Source: an uncultured Rikenella sp. (GTDB taxonomy: Bacteria; Bacteroidota; Bacteroidia; Bacteroidales; Rikenellaceae). From it: a DNA stretch of 52,184 nucleotides. The notes beneath the pieces are model-generated. The model did no database searches, was not told the DNA's origin, and was given only the letters and a program-made list of their open reading frames with translations. Below are positions 44,958-52,184 of this stretch, in pieces (within the stretch, counting starts at the first letter, position 1; every line of letters begins with the position of its first letter). The position numbers and the translations under genes are program-made. The stretch spans positions 1 through 52,184 of the forward strand of contig CAJTNK010000005.1 of NCBI GenBank assembly GCA_910577885.1. The letters run 5' to 3'.

Positions 44958-45065
44958 ATGTGCGATGACAATGCGGAGTATATCGACTGGTTTGTCGGTT
45001 GCCTCATGTTCGTATTTTTGAGCGTGGCACTCAGAGAGATGTTCTGCACCACAGATGCAGAATGA
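44958..45065 (+). CDS. Small membrane-segment ORF
   Basis: 35 codons starting MCDDNAEYIDWF with one hydrophobic stretch (FVGCLMFVFLSVAL) and ending TDAE. It starts 15 bp after the previous small ORF and overlaps the first codons of the DUF3945 gene (ATG at 45055), suggesting coupled translation. No family recognised. Confidence 0.4.
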   Translation: MCDDNAEYIDWFVGCLMFVFLSVALREMFCTTDAE

Positions 45066-46362
45066 CATTATGGGCAACGGAACATCCTCCGAAGCGGACT
45101 TCAAGACCGCTGTGATTGCAGGCATGGCTCTCGCCGGCATCAGAACTCACAATGACGACATTCGCGCACCTCCCGAATTACTTTACGAGGCTCTGAGCCA
45201 GCCTATGGCGGAAATGCTCAACGATCCCGAAACCAACAGGGAGATGCTCGATAAATACCGCGTCAAGATGAAGACGCCCGCCGTCAAAATCAAACCGGTT
45301 GATCCCGACAAGGTGAACTGGGCGGAGATAGAGAAGCAATGGGGCATCAGTCGAGAGAATCTGGAAAAGACCGGCGCGCTCCAGCAGATGGTTTACCATC
45401 ACAAGTCGCCGGAACTCCATAAAGTCAACGACCCCGACGGAAGCGACGAAAAGCTGGACGCACGCCTGTCATTCCGCACTAATCCCGACGGCACATATTC
45501 GCTCACACCCCATTTTGTCAAGAAGGAACCGTTGCTTGACCAGCCGTTCCGGGGCTACACATTCTCTGCCGAGGACAAGGTGGAGTTATCCAACACGGGC
45601 AATCTCGGCAAAGCCGTTGACCTCAAAGACCCCGCGACAGGAGAGGTGCATAAATGCCTCGTGAGCATAGACCGCCTCACAAACGAAATCGAGAGCATAC
45701 CTGTCGATAAAATCTTTATCAAACAGAAGGTTGCCAATATAAATCTGACAATGCAGCAGATAGGCATACTAAAAAGCGGCGGTCTTATCAAGGAACAGCA
45801 CGTCGAACTCCCCAACGGACAGAAATTCACCGCTGACCTGCAATACAACGCATCCAAGCGTGACATCGCCTTTGTCAACTCGGCTCAGTACCGTCAGCAG
45901 AACGAGCAGGAGGCACAGCGGGCACAACAGAGCCAGCAACAGGGCGGGCAACAATCCGGGCAAACCCTCAAAGACAACTGGCACGACGCCAACGGCAACC
46001 CCAAGCGTCTGACACAGTGGTACCATATCCCGCTCGACGAGCAGAAACAGGCTGACTACCTCGCCGGGAAACAGGTGCTCGTCGGTGAGGGCAAGGACAG
46101 GAGTGGCAACGACTGCACCATATACCTGCAATATGACCCCAAAGAGCGCAAGCCTCAGACCACCCGCGTATATCCCGACCGCGACAAGGTTGTGGGCATC
46201 GCCGAGGAAAGCAAAACCCAGATGGCGGTAAACAACGACGGCAAGACCAACGAGGCGACCAAGAACGTGAATGAACCGCTCCAGCGCGGACAGACAGAGC
46301 CGAAGGACGAGGCGCAGCAGAAAAAGCAGCACCAGCCCCAGCCCAAGATTCCAAAGCCGTAG
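45055..46362 (+). CDS. DUF4099/DUF3945 domain protein of conjugative elements
   Basis: 435 residues, soluble. The region KVNWAEIEKQWGISRENLEKTGALQQMVYHHKSP is DUF4099-like, and GYTFSAEDKVELSNTGNLGKAV followed by LVSIDRLTNEIESIPVDKIFI and QQIGILKSGGLIKEQHVELPNGQKF is DUF3945; a second, shorter DUF3945-like unit (LDEQKQADYLAGKQVLVGEGKDRSGNDCTIYLQYD) follows a Gln-rich linker. Relatives in Bacteroidales elements are next to topB, as here, and are of unknown role in transfer or replication. The N-terminal 60 residues look atypical; the start could instead be 45070. Confidence 0.8.
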   Translation: MQNDIMGNGTSSEADFKTAVIAGMALAGIRTHNDDIRAPPELLYEALSQPMAEMLNDPETNREMLDKYRVKMKTPAVKIKPVDPDKVNWAEIEKQWGISRENLEKTGALQQMVYHHKSPELHKVNDPDGSDEKLDARLSFRTNPDGTYSLTPHFVKKEPLLDQPFRGYTFSAEDKVELSNTGNLGKAVDLKDPATGEVHKCLVSIDRLTNEIESIPVDKIFIKQKVANINLTMQQIGILKSGGLIKEQHVELPNGQKFTADLQYNASKRDIAFVNSAQYRQQNEQEAQRAQQSQQQGGQQSGQTLKDNWHDANGNPKRLTQWYHIPLDEQKQADYLAGKQVLVGEGKDRSGNDCTIYLQYDPKERKPQTTRVYPDRDKVVGIAEESKTQMAVNNDGKTNEATKNVNEPLQRGQTEPKDEAQQKKQHQPQPKIPKP

Positions 46363-46518
46363 CCGCCTCACCACTTTATCCGTTATCCACAGTCAAAACG
46401 ACTGCGATTCGCTGACACGTCTGCCGGAACATAGATCCGACCACTGAATCCACAAAATCCACTGCGACAAATATCCCACCTCCGGCAACCTGTCAGTATC
46501 CTGACAAGTATCTTCACG

Positions 46519-46549
46519 ACATGGGGAGGTACGCGCGGCCTCCCCATGT
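46519..46549 (+). repeat. Leader hairpin before topB-like gene
   Basis: ACATGGGGAGG and CCTCCCCATGT, 11-bp perfect arms with a 9-nt loop, 36 bp before the topB-like start. No T-tract follows, so a leader structure or protein site is more likely than a terminator. Confidence 0.55.
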
Positions 46550-46584
46550 TCTCAAAACATTCACCAACTAAACCCACAAAAATT

Positions 46585-48121
46585 ATGACACAACTGATTG
46601 TATGCGAGAAATACCGCATAGCCAGAGCCGTCGCCAAAGCATTGAAGGCGACACTTAACCCGGCATACGGGGTATATACCAACGGCGACATCACCGTTGC
46701 CTACGTTCACCGCGGCTTTATCAAGCCTGTCGGTCTTGACAAGGCCGCAAACGGAAGTCTGCCATTCGTGCCGGAGAAATTCAAGATCGCCGTCACCGAC
46801 AAGAAACGTGACCGCGTACTCAAACCGCTGTTCCGTAACGCGAAAGAGGTTGTCTTCGCCTCAGACGAGGGGGCCGACGCTCAGGCGCGTTTCTTCAATA
46901 TCTGCCGACACTCCCGAGTCGGGCATCCGACGAGCCGCATGTGGCTTCCCCGCATTACCCGTTCATCTATCAGGCGTTCATTCTCTAAGCGAGAAGAAAG
47001 GCCGTCACCTGCACAATCTCGCCCAATCGGGTCTTGTGGCAGGCGCGATGGACATGATGTTTGAATATAATTTCGCCGGAGTTCTCAAACGCTGGTATTA
47101 CGAAGGCGGGCCGCTGACACGCAAGGAGGTCGTGGCCATGCAGTATCTCGGTGACATGGATGAACAGGCGGCACAATATGACGCCCAGCCGAAGGCGTAC
47201 AGAATCTTCCTCGATTACGGAGGGCTGCACCTCATTTCTGATCAGTCTTGGCAGAGCGAGAGGGTCTGCGCCGCAATCGTTGACACTATCCCTGTCGGCG
47301 AACCCGTCAGGGCGCGGATGACCGTCACGGAAGAAGATGCGCCGGGAGTCAGACTCCACACGATGCTCACTCTCCAGATGGACGCATTCGACAACTTCGG
47401 CTTTATGCCGTCGCTCACCGTCAGGACAGCGGAGAAGCTCTACGAGCAGGGCTTTATCTCATCGCCATACGTCACCACGCCTGACGCCGGCAACGAAATA
47501 ACCGTGTTGCGCCGACTGTCCAAACGCGCCACAAAGACCGAGCGCAGCCTGTACAGACTTATTGCAGGGCGCATGGAAGTGGCGGCAATGCCACCGGAAA
47601 AGAAACAGTATGCCACTGTGACGGCTGAAATCGCCGGACTGACATTCACCTGCCGATGGGAGGTGAGAAAGCCGAAGCCCGAATACCCAGGCACATCGGA
47701 ACAGACAATCCCCATAGTCGAAAAGATGATGGCTCCGGTCAAAGAGGTATCGCCCATTTCATACGGCTTTGTTCCAACACTTGCCAACCTCACAGGATAT
47801 GCGACGCTGACCGCAGACACTACGCACCCTGATATGCCTTACTGCCACACCGTACACGAATACGGCACGGCACTCGAAGGTCTTATGCGCAAGGGCTTCA
47901 TCACGATAGAGGACGGCACTATCGCCTGCACGCCCGAAGGCGACCGTCTGCTGCTTGGCCTCGCTCCCTACAATCTTGCCCACAGCATACTGGTCGGGCA
48001 ATATGGAGCTGACGAGATACCCTACGGCACAATAACAGGCAGAAAAGCCGTCAAGGGCTTCGGCGAGTGGATTTCCGATACCGTAACCGACATTCTGCGC
48101 TACACACCCAAAAACGAATGA
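46585..48121 (+). pseudogene. Type IA topoisomerase (TopB)-like gene, frameshifted and catalytically degenerate
   Basis: The N-terminal frame (46585 to about 46980) holds a Toprim-like domain: IVCEKYRIARAVAKAL, AYVHRGFIKPVGL, VVFASDEGADAQARFF, RMWLPRITRSSI. The downstream frame (about 46985-48121) continues with SLSEKKGRHLHNLAQSGLVAGAMDMMF through the rest of the topoisomerase fold. One base lost near 46980 would explain the shift. Toprim DxDxE is not intact (SDEGADAQ) and the LYEKHKLITYPRTDS-type active site reads LYEQGFISSPYVTT, without the catalytic Tyr in place. So even unshifted it would be a non-cutting TopB relative; such degenerate versions may have a structural role in these elements. 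Confidence 0.7.
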
Positions 48122-48253
48122 TCGCCACGACAGCGATAATTTATATCGTGATTGAAAAATAGCCGCTGAACAATAGCGCATAATCCGATAAAAATCGCTA
48201 ACTTTGCCACTGAATCGCAGTCATAATTTATTTTGATTGTGGATTTAGTGGTG

Positions 48254-48286
48254 AGAAGGCGGGAGGGATACCCGCCTTCTTTTTTT
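48254..48286 (+). terminator. Intrinsic terminator
   Basis: Perfect 10-bp stem AGAAGGCGGG/CCCGCCTTCT, 7-nt loop, followed by TTTTTTC. It ends the DUF3945-topB-like transcript 133 bp after the last stop and precedes the HTH pair. Confidence 0.85.
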
Positions 48287-48327
48287 CAAACACATATCCC
48301 GTCCACCACTTAATCCACCAATATTTT

Positions 48328-48636
48328 ATGTCCGAGTTTGTTCAAATCGAAAAATCCGAACTTGAAGAGATATTCAGCCGAATGTCATATTTGAAGAAAG
48401 TATTTATCACTTTCTTCGAGCGCGTAAGGAACAAAGAGCCTGATGACTGGCTTACGTTACAGGAACTCTGTGAATTGCTCCATATCTCCGAGTCCAAAGT
48501 CCGCTCGCTCAAAAAAAGCGGACGTATAGGGTTCGTCAAGAGCGGGAAAGGGTCTATGTTCCTCGCCGGAGATGCTTTCGGATTACTTGAACGAGTAGAG
48601 GCTGTACCGGGAAATGGGAACGATATATACCCGTGA
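48328..48636 (+). CDS. Excisionase-like helix-turn-helix protein 1
   Basis: 102 residues. After a helical N terminus, WLTLQELCELLHISESKVRSLKKSGRIGFVKSGKGSMF is a MerR/HTH_17-type DNA-binding fold with a small wing, common in Bacteroidales element proteins near the integrase (Xis2c/Xis2d-like or regulators). It overlaps the next HTH gene by 23 bp, so they are translated together. Its site is not known; the CTCAC clusters or the intergenic region are candidates. Confidence 0.75.
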   Translation: MSEFVQIEKSELEEIFSRMSYLKKVFITFFERVRNKEPDDWLTLQELCELLHISESKVRSLKKSGRIGFVKSGKGSMFLAGDAFGLLERVEAVPGNGNDIYP

Positions 48637-48904
48637 CAGCAATGAAATAGGGAATTTCCATGCCGACAGTCTTACAGTGCTTGAAATCGTTGAGAGATTG
48701 AATACTGAAATACATCCGTCGTTCTTGGGTAAAAAGTTTTATACCGATGCCCAACTCTCGGAAAAACTCAACATTTCAAGACGCACATTGCAGGAATACC
48801 GAGATAACAGGCAGATAGCCTATTACCGGCTTGACGGCAAGATACTCTATGCAGATGATGATGTGGAGGAGTTTTTGAGATCCACATACCGCCCCAAATA
48901 CTGA
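48614..48904 (+). CDS. Excisionase-like helix-turn-helix protein 2
   Basis: 96 residues. FYTDAQLSEKLNISRRTLQEYRDNRQIAYYRLDGKILYADDDVEEFL is a typical HTH_17/excisionase motif, followed by a short tail. There is no alternative Met downstream, so the 23-bp overlap with the previous gene is real. It is convergent with the integrase gene. Confidence 0.75.
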   Translation: MGTIYTRDSNEIGNFHADSLTVLEIVERLNTEIHPSFLGKKFYTDAQLSEKLNISRRTLQEYRDNRQIAYYRLDGKILYADDDVEEFLRSTYRPKY

Positions 48905-48910
48905 AACCGA

Positions 48911-48946
48911 AAATGCGGCCACCGGGTAATACCGATGACCGCATTT
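48911..48946. terminator. Putative terminator between HTH pair and integrase
   Basis: Stem AAATGCGG/CCGCATTT with a 20-nt loop that contains a smaller GGTAATACC pairing; T-rich sequence follows on plus and TTTTCGGTTT on minus. It sits between convergent genes and could serve both. Confidence 0.55.
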
Positions 48947-48973
48947 ATTTACTTCATTCAGTGACAGTCGGAT

Positions 48974-50206
48974 TTATACCACCTTCACATTGTTGAATTT
49001 GCTGCGCATGGTCGCCATACCATCATACACAGCTTGATCCTGCATCTTGGCGTAAATTTGCGTTGTCTTTATGTCGCTGTGACCGAGCATCTTGGATATT
49101 ACCTCGATGGACACGTTGTTGCAGAGCGACATAGATGCGAATGTATGGCGCGCCACATGGGTTGTCAGATGCTTTTTGATTTTCGCCAAATCTGCAATCT
49201 CTTTCAGATAGGCGTTCATCTTCTGGTTGGTAATCACCGGCATGACTACTCCCGTAGCCTTAACAACAGGATGATCCGAATACTTTTTGATGAGCTGGCG
49301 GGGTATGTCAAGCATCGGGATTATACACATCTCTCCTGTCTTGGCACGGGCCTTGCGTATCCAAGTATTGCCTTTGTCATCGTCTTGTATGTTGTCAATG
49401 GTGAGTGATTTCATGTCGCAGAAGGCAAGTCCGGAGAAGCAGCAGAACACGAAGGTGTCACGCACTACTTCCAATCGTGGCAACTCTTTCAGGTCAAGCT
49501 CCATGATGGCCTTTATTTCAGCCTCGGTCAAGAACTGACGCTCACTGTATGTACGCTGGTATTTCTTGCCAATAAACGGGTCGTGGTCTATCCACTTGTT
49601 GGCGAGAGCGTACTGCAACACGTTTTTCACGCAGCGAAGATAGCGCACGGCAGCATTGTTGGCGCAGGATTTCTTCATACGCAGGAAATGCTCGAAGTCG
49701 TCAAGCATCCCCGATGTAACCTCCTTTATCGGAATGTCGTCGGTCTTGTAGTGGAGTTTGAAGAAGTCCTCCAGATAGTCAACGCAACGAGTCCAGCGCT
49801 GATAGGTGGGCTTCACGATGTCACCACGGTCAAGTTCCTCCTTGCGTTTCTCGTTTGCCTCGCGGAACACCTCGCACATCATCTTGGGCTTCTCCATAGT
49901 TCCCATGTAATGCGCTTTTAGGATAGCCGGATTTACCAGCTTGTTCTCACGTATGAGCATGTTGTGAATTTCGCAGAAACGGGCGCGCACCATCTCAAGG
50001 AATTTGTTCAGCTCCTTGTCGCGACGCGATGTGCCGTCGCTCTGGTTGCGTTTCTGGTTCCAGTGTCTGGGGGTCACTGAACGACCGATTGTAAACTCCG
50101 TCATCTGGCCTCCGACCGAGATACGGGCGTAGAGCGGATATTCGCTCTTTTCTGTCTTTGGCTTCCTTGCGTAGAAAGTCAGGGTAAAATAAGAATCTGG
50201 TGTCAT
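48974..50206 (-). CDS. int: Tyrosine recombinase / integrase (IntDOT-like)
   Basis: 410 residues. N-terminal arm-binding domain (SYFTLTFYARKPKTEKSEYPLYARI, about 1-90), core-binding SAM-like domain (about 105-205), catalytic domain (about 220-400). Catalytic residues seen: Lys in RKARAKTGEM, HVARHTFAS (HxxR), LGHSDIKTTQIYAKM (His and Tyr near 385). The usual first Arg is missing: CFSGLAFCDMKSL has Ala where other integrases have Arg; CTnDOT IntDOT also lacks it (Ser there). It lies 500 bp from the tRNA-Lys attachment site and should recombine the 13-bp cores with help from the HTH proteins. Confidence 0.92.
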   Translation of the reverse strand: MTPDSYFTLTFYARKPKTEKSEYPLYARISVGGQMTEFTIGRSVTPRHWNQKRNQSDGTSRRDKELNKFLEMVRARFCEIHNMLIRENKLVNPAILKAHYMGTMEKPKMMCEVFREANEKRKEELDRGDIVKPTYQRWTRCVDYLEDFFKLHYKTDDIPIKEVTSGMLDDFEHFLRMKKSCANNAAVRYLRCVKNVLQYALANKWIDHDPFIGKKYQRTYSERQFLTEAEIKAIMELDLKELPRLEVVRDTFVFCCFSGLAFCDMKSLTIDNIQDDDKGNTWIRKARAKTGEMCIIPMLDIPRQLIKKYSDHPVVKATGVVMPVITNQKMNAYLKEIADLAKIKKHLTTHVARHTFASMSLCNNVSIEVISKMLGHSDIKTTQIYAKMQDQAVYDGMATMRSKFNNVKVV

Positions 50207-50305
50207 TTCTCTGTGGGTTTAATGGTTATATAAATATAATCATTTTCGCCGATATCACCAAACGAGAAAGAGCATCAAATATCGCGGATATGACTGATTG
50301 GACGG

Positions 50306-50619
50306 CTCACGCCTGTATTCCACCAAAACCGTGAGTCCGGCTCACGGTGCAAGATGGTGCAAATCGCTGAAATCGGCTTCAAAAAGCGGTTTGAGCGGGG
50401 AATTATAGTTAAAGAATATTTCAAGAGTTAAATAGTATTTAGAAACTCTGAAAATTGCGACCCCAACCGGGTCAAAGGTTCGTTCCCATGCTCAAAACCC
50501 CACTTTGTGAGGCTTGACACCGGCTTAACTTTCGGTGTTTCAGCCGACTCACTGATGATTTTTGCCAACCGTGAGTCGAATTACTCACAAACGTGAGTAC
50601 TCACTAATGACTCACTCAC
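50306..50619. other. Right-end CTCAC/GTGAG motif cluster (candidate integrase arm sites)
   Basis: Motifs at 50306, 50331 (inverted), 50341, 50548, 50571 (inverted), 50584, 50593 (inverted), 50600, 50611 and 50615. ACTCACTAATGACTCACT (50599-50616) matches 29300-29317 at 17 of 18 positions, with the same 11-bp spacing. The whole of 50207-50662 has no gene. Confidence 0.65.
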
Positions 50620-50662
50620 CACCTCTGTATTCTGCGCCATTCTGAAATTTTGGCAAAAAGAA

Positions 50663-50695
50663 AAAGCACTGAAAATCAAGTGATTTCAGTGCTTT
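50663..50695 (-). terminator. Element-borne terminator now serving tRNA-Lys genes
   Basis: Perfect 12-bp arms AAAGCACTGAAA/TTTCAGTGCTTT with a 9-nt loop; on the minus strand a T-rich tract (TTTTCTTTTTG) follows. It lies 24 bp after the tRNA-Lys(TTT) 3' end, inside the element, and replaces the original terminator now 21 kb away at 29188. Confidence 0.82.
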
Positions 50696-50718
50696 GCGGC
50701 GTTTTGCCATTTTTGATT

Positions 50719-50731
50719 GTGATCCCGCTGG
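50719..50731. other. Right attachment repeat (att core in tRNA-Lys)
   Basis: GTGATCCCGCTGG, identical to 29224-29236. It covers the 3' acceptor strand, discriminator and one base beyond of the tRNA gene, so the tRNA stays intact after integration. Confidence 0.88.
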
Positions 50732-50792
50732 GGCTCGAACCCAGGACCCCAACATTAAAAGTGTTGTGCTCTACCAGCTGAGCTACGGAATC
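50720..50792 (-). tRNA. tRNA-Lys(TTT)
   Basis: 73 nt with acceptor stem GATTCCG/CGGGATC (one T-G pair), D arm GCTCAGCTGGTAGAGC, anticodon loop CTTTTAA between CAACA/TGTTG, T arm CTGGGTTCGAGCCCCAG. The 3' CCA is not encoded. It follows the tRNA-Lys(CTT) gene by 12 bp and is the integration target of the element. Confidence 0.95.
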
Positions 50793-50804
50793 GTTCTATC
50801 TTCG

Positions 50805-50877
50805 TGCTTCCCCAGGGGCTCGAACCCTGGACCCCAACATTAAGAGTGTCGTGCTCTACCAACTGAGCTAGAGAAGC
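50805..50877 (-). tRNA. tRNA-Lys(CTT)
   Basis: 73 nt: acceptor GCTTCTC/GGGAAGC, D arm GCTCAGTTGGTAGAGC, anticodon loop CTCTTAA between CGACA/TGTTG, T arm CAGGGTTCGAGCCCCTG. No encoded CCA. First of a tandem pair, transcribed toward the element. Confidence 0.95.
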
Positions 50878-51018
50878 ATCATTCCCTTTCGGTGATGCAA
50901 AAGTAGACAAATTTTCGGACCCGCCAAATTTTTCTTCGAAAAAAATCCGCCGATGGATTTTAATGGGTTGATAAACAATTTCTTTTCTGAGAAGCATATC
51001 CCGCATCCCGGGCATGCA

Positions 51019-51366
51019 TCAGACCGGAATATCCGTTCCGTTCCATTCGATCCGTACCGGCTCGTTCTCCGTCGTGGCCCAGCGGATCAGAGCGGCGACG
51101 AACTGAGGCGTAATCGTCGCCGGAACGGGGAAAGGCAAGAGATATCGGACCGTTACCACAGGGTTGCGCTTCGCGACTCCCTGAAACTGCTCCCCTCGGT
51201 TGATTACATAGGGCGTCGGGGTGTGGAGCGGACAGGAGAGGGCGAATCGCTTGTCTTCGGAGAGAATGTGCAGGATGGGCCACGGTCCGTCGTCCGACGC
51301 GACGGACCAAACGTAGAGCCGGCGGTCGATCCGGATGGTTCGACGTCCTTTTTTGCTGATTCCCAT
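51019..51366 (-). CDS. Small conserved hypothetical protein
   Basis: 115 residues, no signal peptide or membrane helix. Basic N terminus (MGISKKGRRTIRIDRRLYVWSV) and a beta-rich body ending in a helix-like VTIRYLL/TPQFVAALIRWATT segment and NGTDIPV. It resembles small uncharacterised Bacteroidales proteins with a xYxWSV start. It is divergent from the DUF2148 gene and upstream of the tRNA genes in the same direction, 141 bp away. Confidence 0.55.
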   Translation of the reverse strand: MGISKKGRRTIRIDRRLYVWSVASDDGPWPILHILSEDKRFALSCPLHTPTPYVINRGEQFQGVAKRNPVVTVRYLLPFPVPATITPQFVAALIRWATTENEPVRIEWNGTDIPV

Positions 51367-51428
51367 GCTGCGTTTTTCTTTTCCCTGACCGTGTAAAGTT
51401 TGCCTTTTCGCCGGAGATTTCCAAACGA

Positions 51429-51448
51429 CAGCCGGATCGATCCGGCTG
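51429..51448. promoter_or_regulatory. 20-bp perfect palindrome in divergent promoter region
   Basis: CAGCCGGATC followed by its exact complement GATCCGGCTG, without a loop, 22 bp before the -7 box at 51470. The lack of loop and T-tract favours a dimeric repressor or activator site over a terminator. Confidence 0.45.
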
Positions 51449-51469
51449 GGACGAGTGACGAAAAAATTT

Positions 51470-51477
51470 TACATTTG
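51470..51477 (+). promoter_or_regulatory. -7 promoter element for DUF2148 gene
   Basis: TACATTTG matches TAnnTTTG, 31 bp before the ATG at 51509. Confidence 0.5.
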
Positions 51478-51508
51478 CGGGGGTTGAACTTTGAAATATT
51501 TTGTATAT

Positions 51509-52045
51509 ATGATCGAGATGCAGAACGAGACATCGTTGGAGACGTTGCGGCAGGTGGCCGCGCTGATGATGAACGCCGCCCGGACGGCTCCGAAGGCCCG
51601 CGGGACGGACCATTTGGAGATCGCGATGCTGACCGGAGAGGATCGGCTCCGGCTGGCCGACCGGTTGCAGGAGATGAGTGTGGAACCCGGTCGGGGATTT
51701 TTTGCTCGCGATGCCGGGAATGTGCGTCAGGCCGGGGTGGTGGTGCTGATCGGGAGCCGCTATGAGCCGTTGGGATTGAACTGCGGCTGGTGCGGTTTCC
51801 CGACTTGCGAGGCCAAGGTGGGGCAGGCTCCGGAGGCGCCGTGTGCGTTCAATACCCATGACTTGGGGATTGCGGTCGGTTCGGCGGTGTCGGTGGCGGC
51901 CGATCTGCGGACCGACTGTCGGGTGCTTTATTCGGGCGGTGTGGCGGCGTTGGACATGAACCTTTTGCCGGGGTGCCGCGCCGTGCTGGCGATCCCGTTG
52001 AGCGCGACCGGGAAAAATCCGTTTTTTGACCGCAAACCGTTGTAG
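51509..52045 (+). CDS. DUF2148 ferredoxin-like protein
   Basis: 178 residues from the ATG at 51509 (MIEMQNETSLETLRQVA); an ATG at 51491 lies closer to the promoter box and is less likely. The N-terminal half has the nitroreductase-like AARTAPKARGTD start seen in this family, and the centre has CGWCGFPTCEAK with a further Cys (APCAFNT), the pattern of the DUF2148/UPF-type ferredoxin domain that probably binds an iron-sulfur cluster. The C terminus ALDMNLLPGCRAVLAIPLSATGKNPFFDR is conserved in the family. Cytosolic; physiological role unknown. Confidence 0.85.
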   Translation: MIEMQNETSLETLRQVAALMMNAARTAPKARGTDHLEIAMLTGEDRLRLADRLQEMSVEPGRGFFARDAGNVRQAGVVVLIGSRYEPLGLNCGWCGFPTCEAKVGQAPEAPCAFNTHDLGIAVGSAVSVAADLRTDCRVLYSGGVAALDMNLLPGCRAVLAIPLSATGKNPFFDRKPL

Positions 52046-52184
52046 GGGGCCCATCGGGGCTTTGTTGAGGTTCTTTTGGGGCTTAGTAGGCGTCCCGCGC
52101 GCGGACAGAGACAGTTTTTCTCGCCCGGCAGGCCCCTACCGAGTGCCGGGAGGCACCGCCCCCGCGGCGTAAGCGGGGCCCGGC
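52046..52184. other. GC-rich intergenic end of window
   Basis: No gene is seen. It contains TTTTTCTCGCCCGG as at 4789-4802 and a strong GC stem CGCCCCCGC...GCGGGGCCCGG; it may be the beginning of a second type of interspersed repeat, cut by the window edge. Confidence 0.35.

Larger units (their letters stand above)
29224..50731. mobile_element. Decayed integrative conjugative element / genomic island in tRNA-Lys
   Basis: About 21.5 kb between 13-bp direct repeats GTGATCCCGCTGG (29224-29236 and 50719-50731), the right copy being the 3' end of tRNA-Lys(TTT). It carries an IntDOT-like integrase next to the tRNA, two excisionase-like HTH genes, CTCAC-motif clusters at both ends, typical Bacteroidales conjugative-element markers (pcfK, DUF3945, topB-like gene, giant helicase end) and a phosphate-uptake cargo. 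Base composition is visibly lower in G+C than the flanks, and the hairpin repeats of the chromosome are absent. No relaxase, TraG or tra genes are seen, so self-transfer is lost; excision may still work. Confidence 0.9.

Noticed and set aside
46519..46549. Terminator for the DUF3945 gene
   Set aside because: The hairpin has no T-tract and lies close before the next start codon; kept as a leader structure.
29237..50718. Autonomous conjugative element
   Set aside because: No relaxase, coupling protein or tra/T4SS genes could be found, and several backbone genes are broken.

Overview
The window is a piece of a GC-rich Bacteroidota (Bacteroidales) chromosome, probably Rikenellaceae/Alistipes-like. 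Support for the phylum: promoter -7 boxes of the TAnnTTTG type, TonB-dependent receptors, an LptF/G-type permease, a queuine tRNA-ribosyltransferase without zinc ligands, and a typical murI-ftsK-lolA block and ABC-F/rlmB/uppS/bamA/skp block. The genus is inference.

Layout. (1) 1-29.2 kb is core chromosome, nearly all on the minus strand: ureohydrolase + cysQ; a MacB/FtsX-type permease; tsaD-tgt-lptF/G; an NlpE-like lipoprotein; kdsC; the operon murI-ftsK-lolA-M23-like-small protein-methyltransferase; the operon ABC-F-rlmB-uppS-bamA-skp; rpe; then a lipoprotein + recQ pair on the plus strand. Between transcription units lie about 300-bp interspersed repeats with terminal inverted repeats and several hairpins whose stems vary in a compensating way. 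(2) 29,224-50,731 is an integrated element of about 21.5 kb, visibly lower in GC. It is bounded by a 13-bp direct repeat, one copy of which is the 3' end of a tRNA-Lys(TTT) gene. An IntDOT-like tyrosine recombinase, two excisionase-like HTH genes and clusters of CTCAC motifs at both ends complete the recombination module. (3) 50.7-52.2 kb is chromosome again: two tandem tRNA-Lys genes, a small conserved protein and a DUF2148 ferredoxin-like protein.

The element is a decayed conjugative element. It keeps pcfK, the C-terminal end of a giant helicase/methylase, a DUF3945 protein, a frameshifted sigma-54-activator-like regulator, a frameshifted and catalytically degenerate type IA topoisomerase-like gene and a truncated RloA/RloB pair. 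No relaxase, coupling protein or secretion gene is visible.

The intact cargo (32.3-43.0 kb) reads as one phosphate-acquisition programme. It has a PhoB/PhoR-like two-component pair whose kinase gene overlaps methylglyoxal synthase (which frees Pi from DHAP), a PiT transporter with a PhoU-like cytosolic tail, a separate membrane-anchored copy of that tail coupled to an OprO/OprP-like porin, and a divergent TonB-dependent receptor with a purple-acid-phosphatase-like secreted phosphoesterase. Three promoter regions in this block carry 11-bp-spaced TTTAAT-type repeats that could be the response regulator's operator. A mobile, self-regulated phosphate-scavenging island is the most interesting content of the window.
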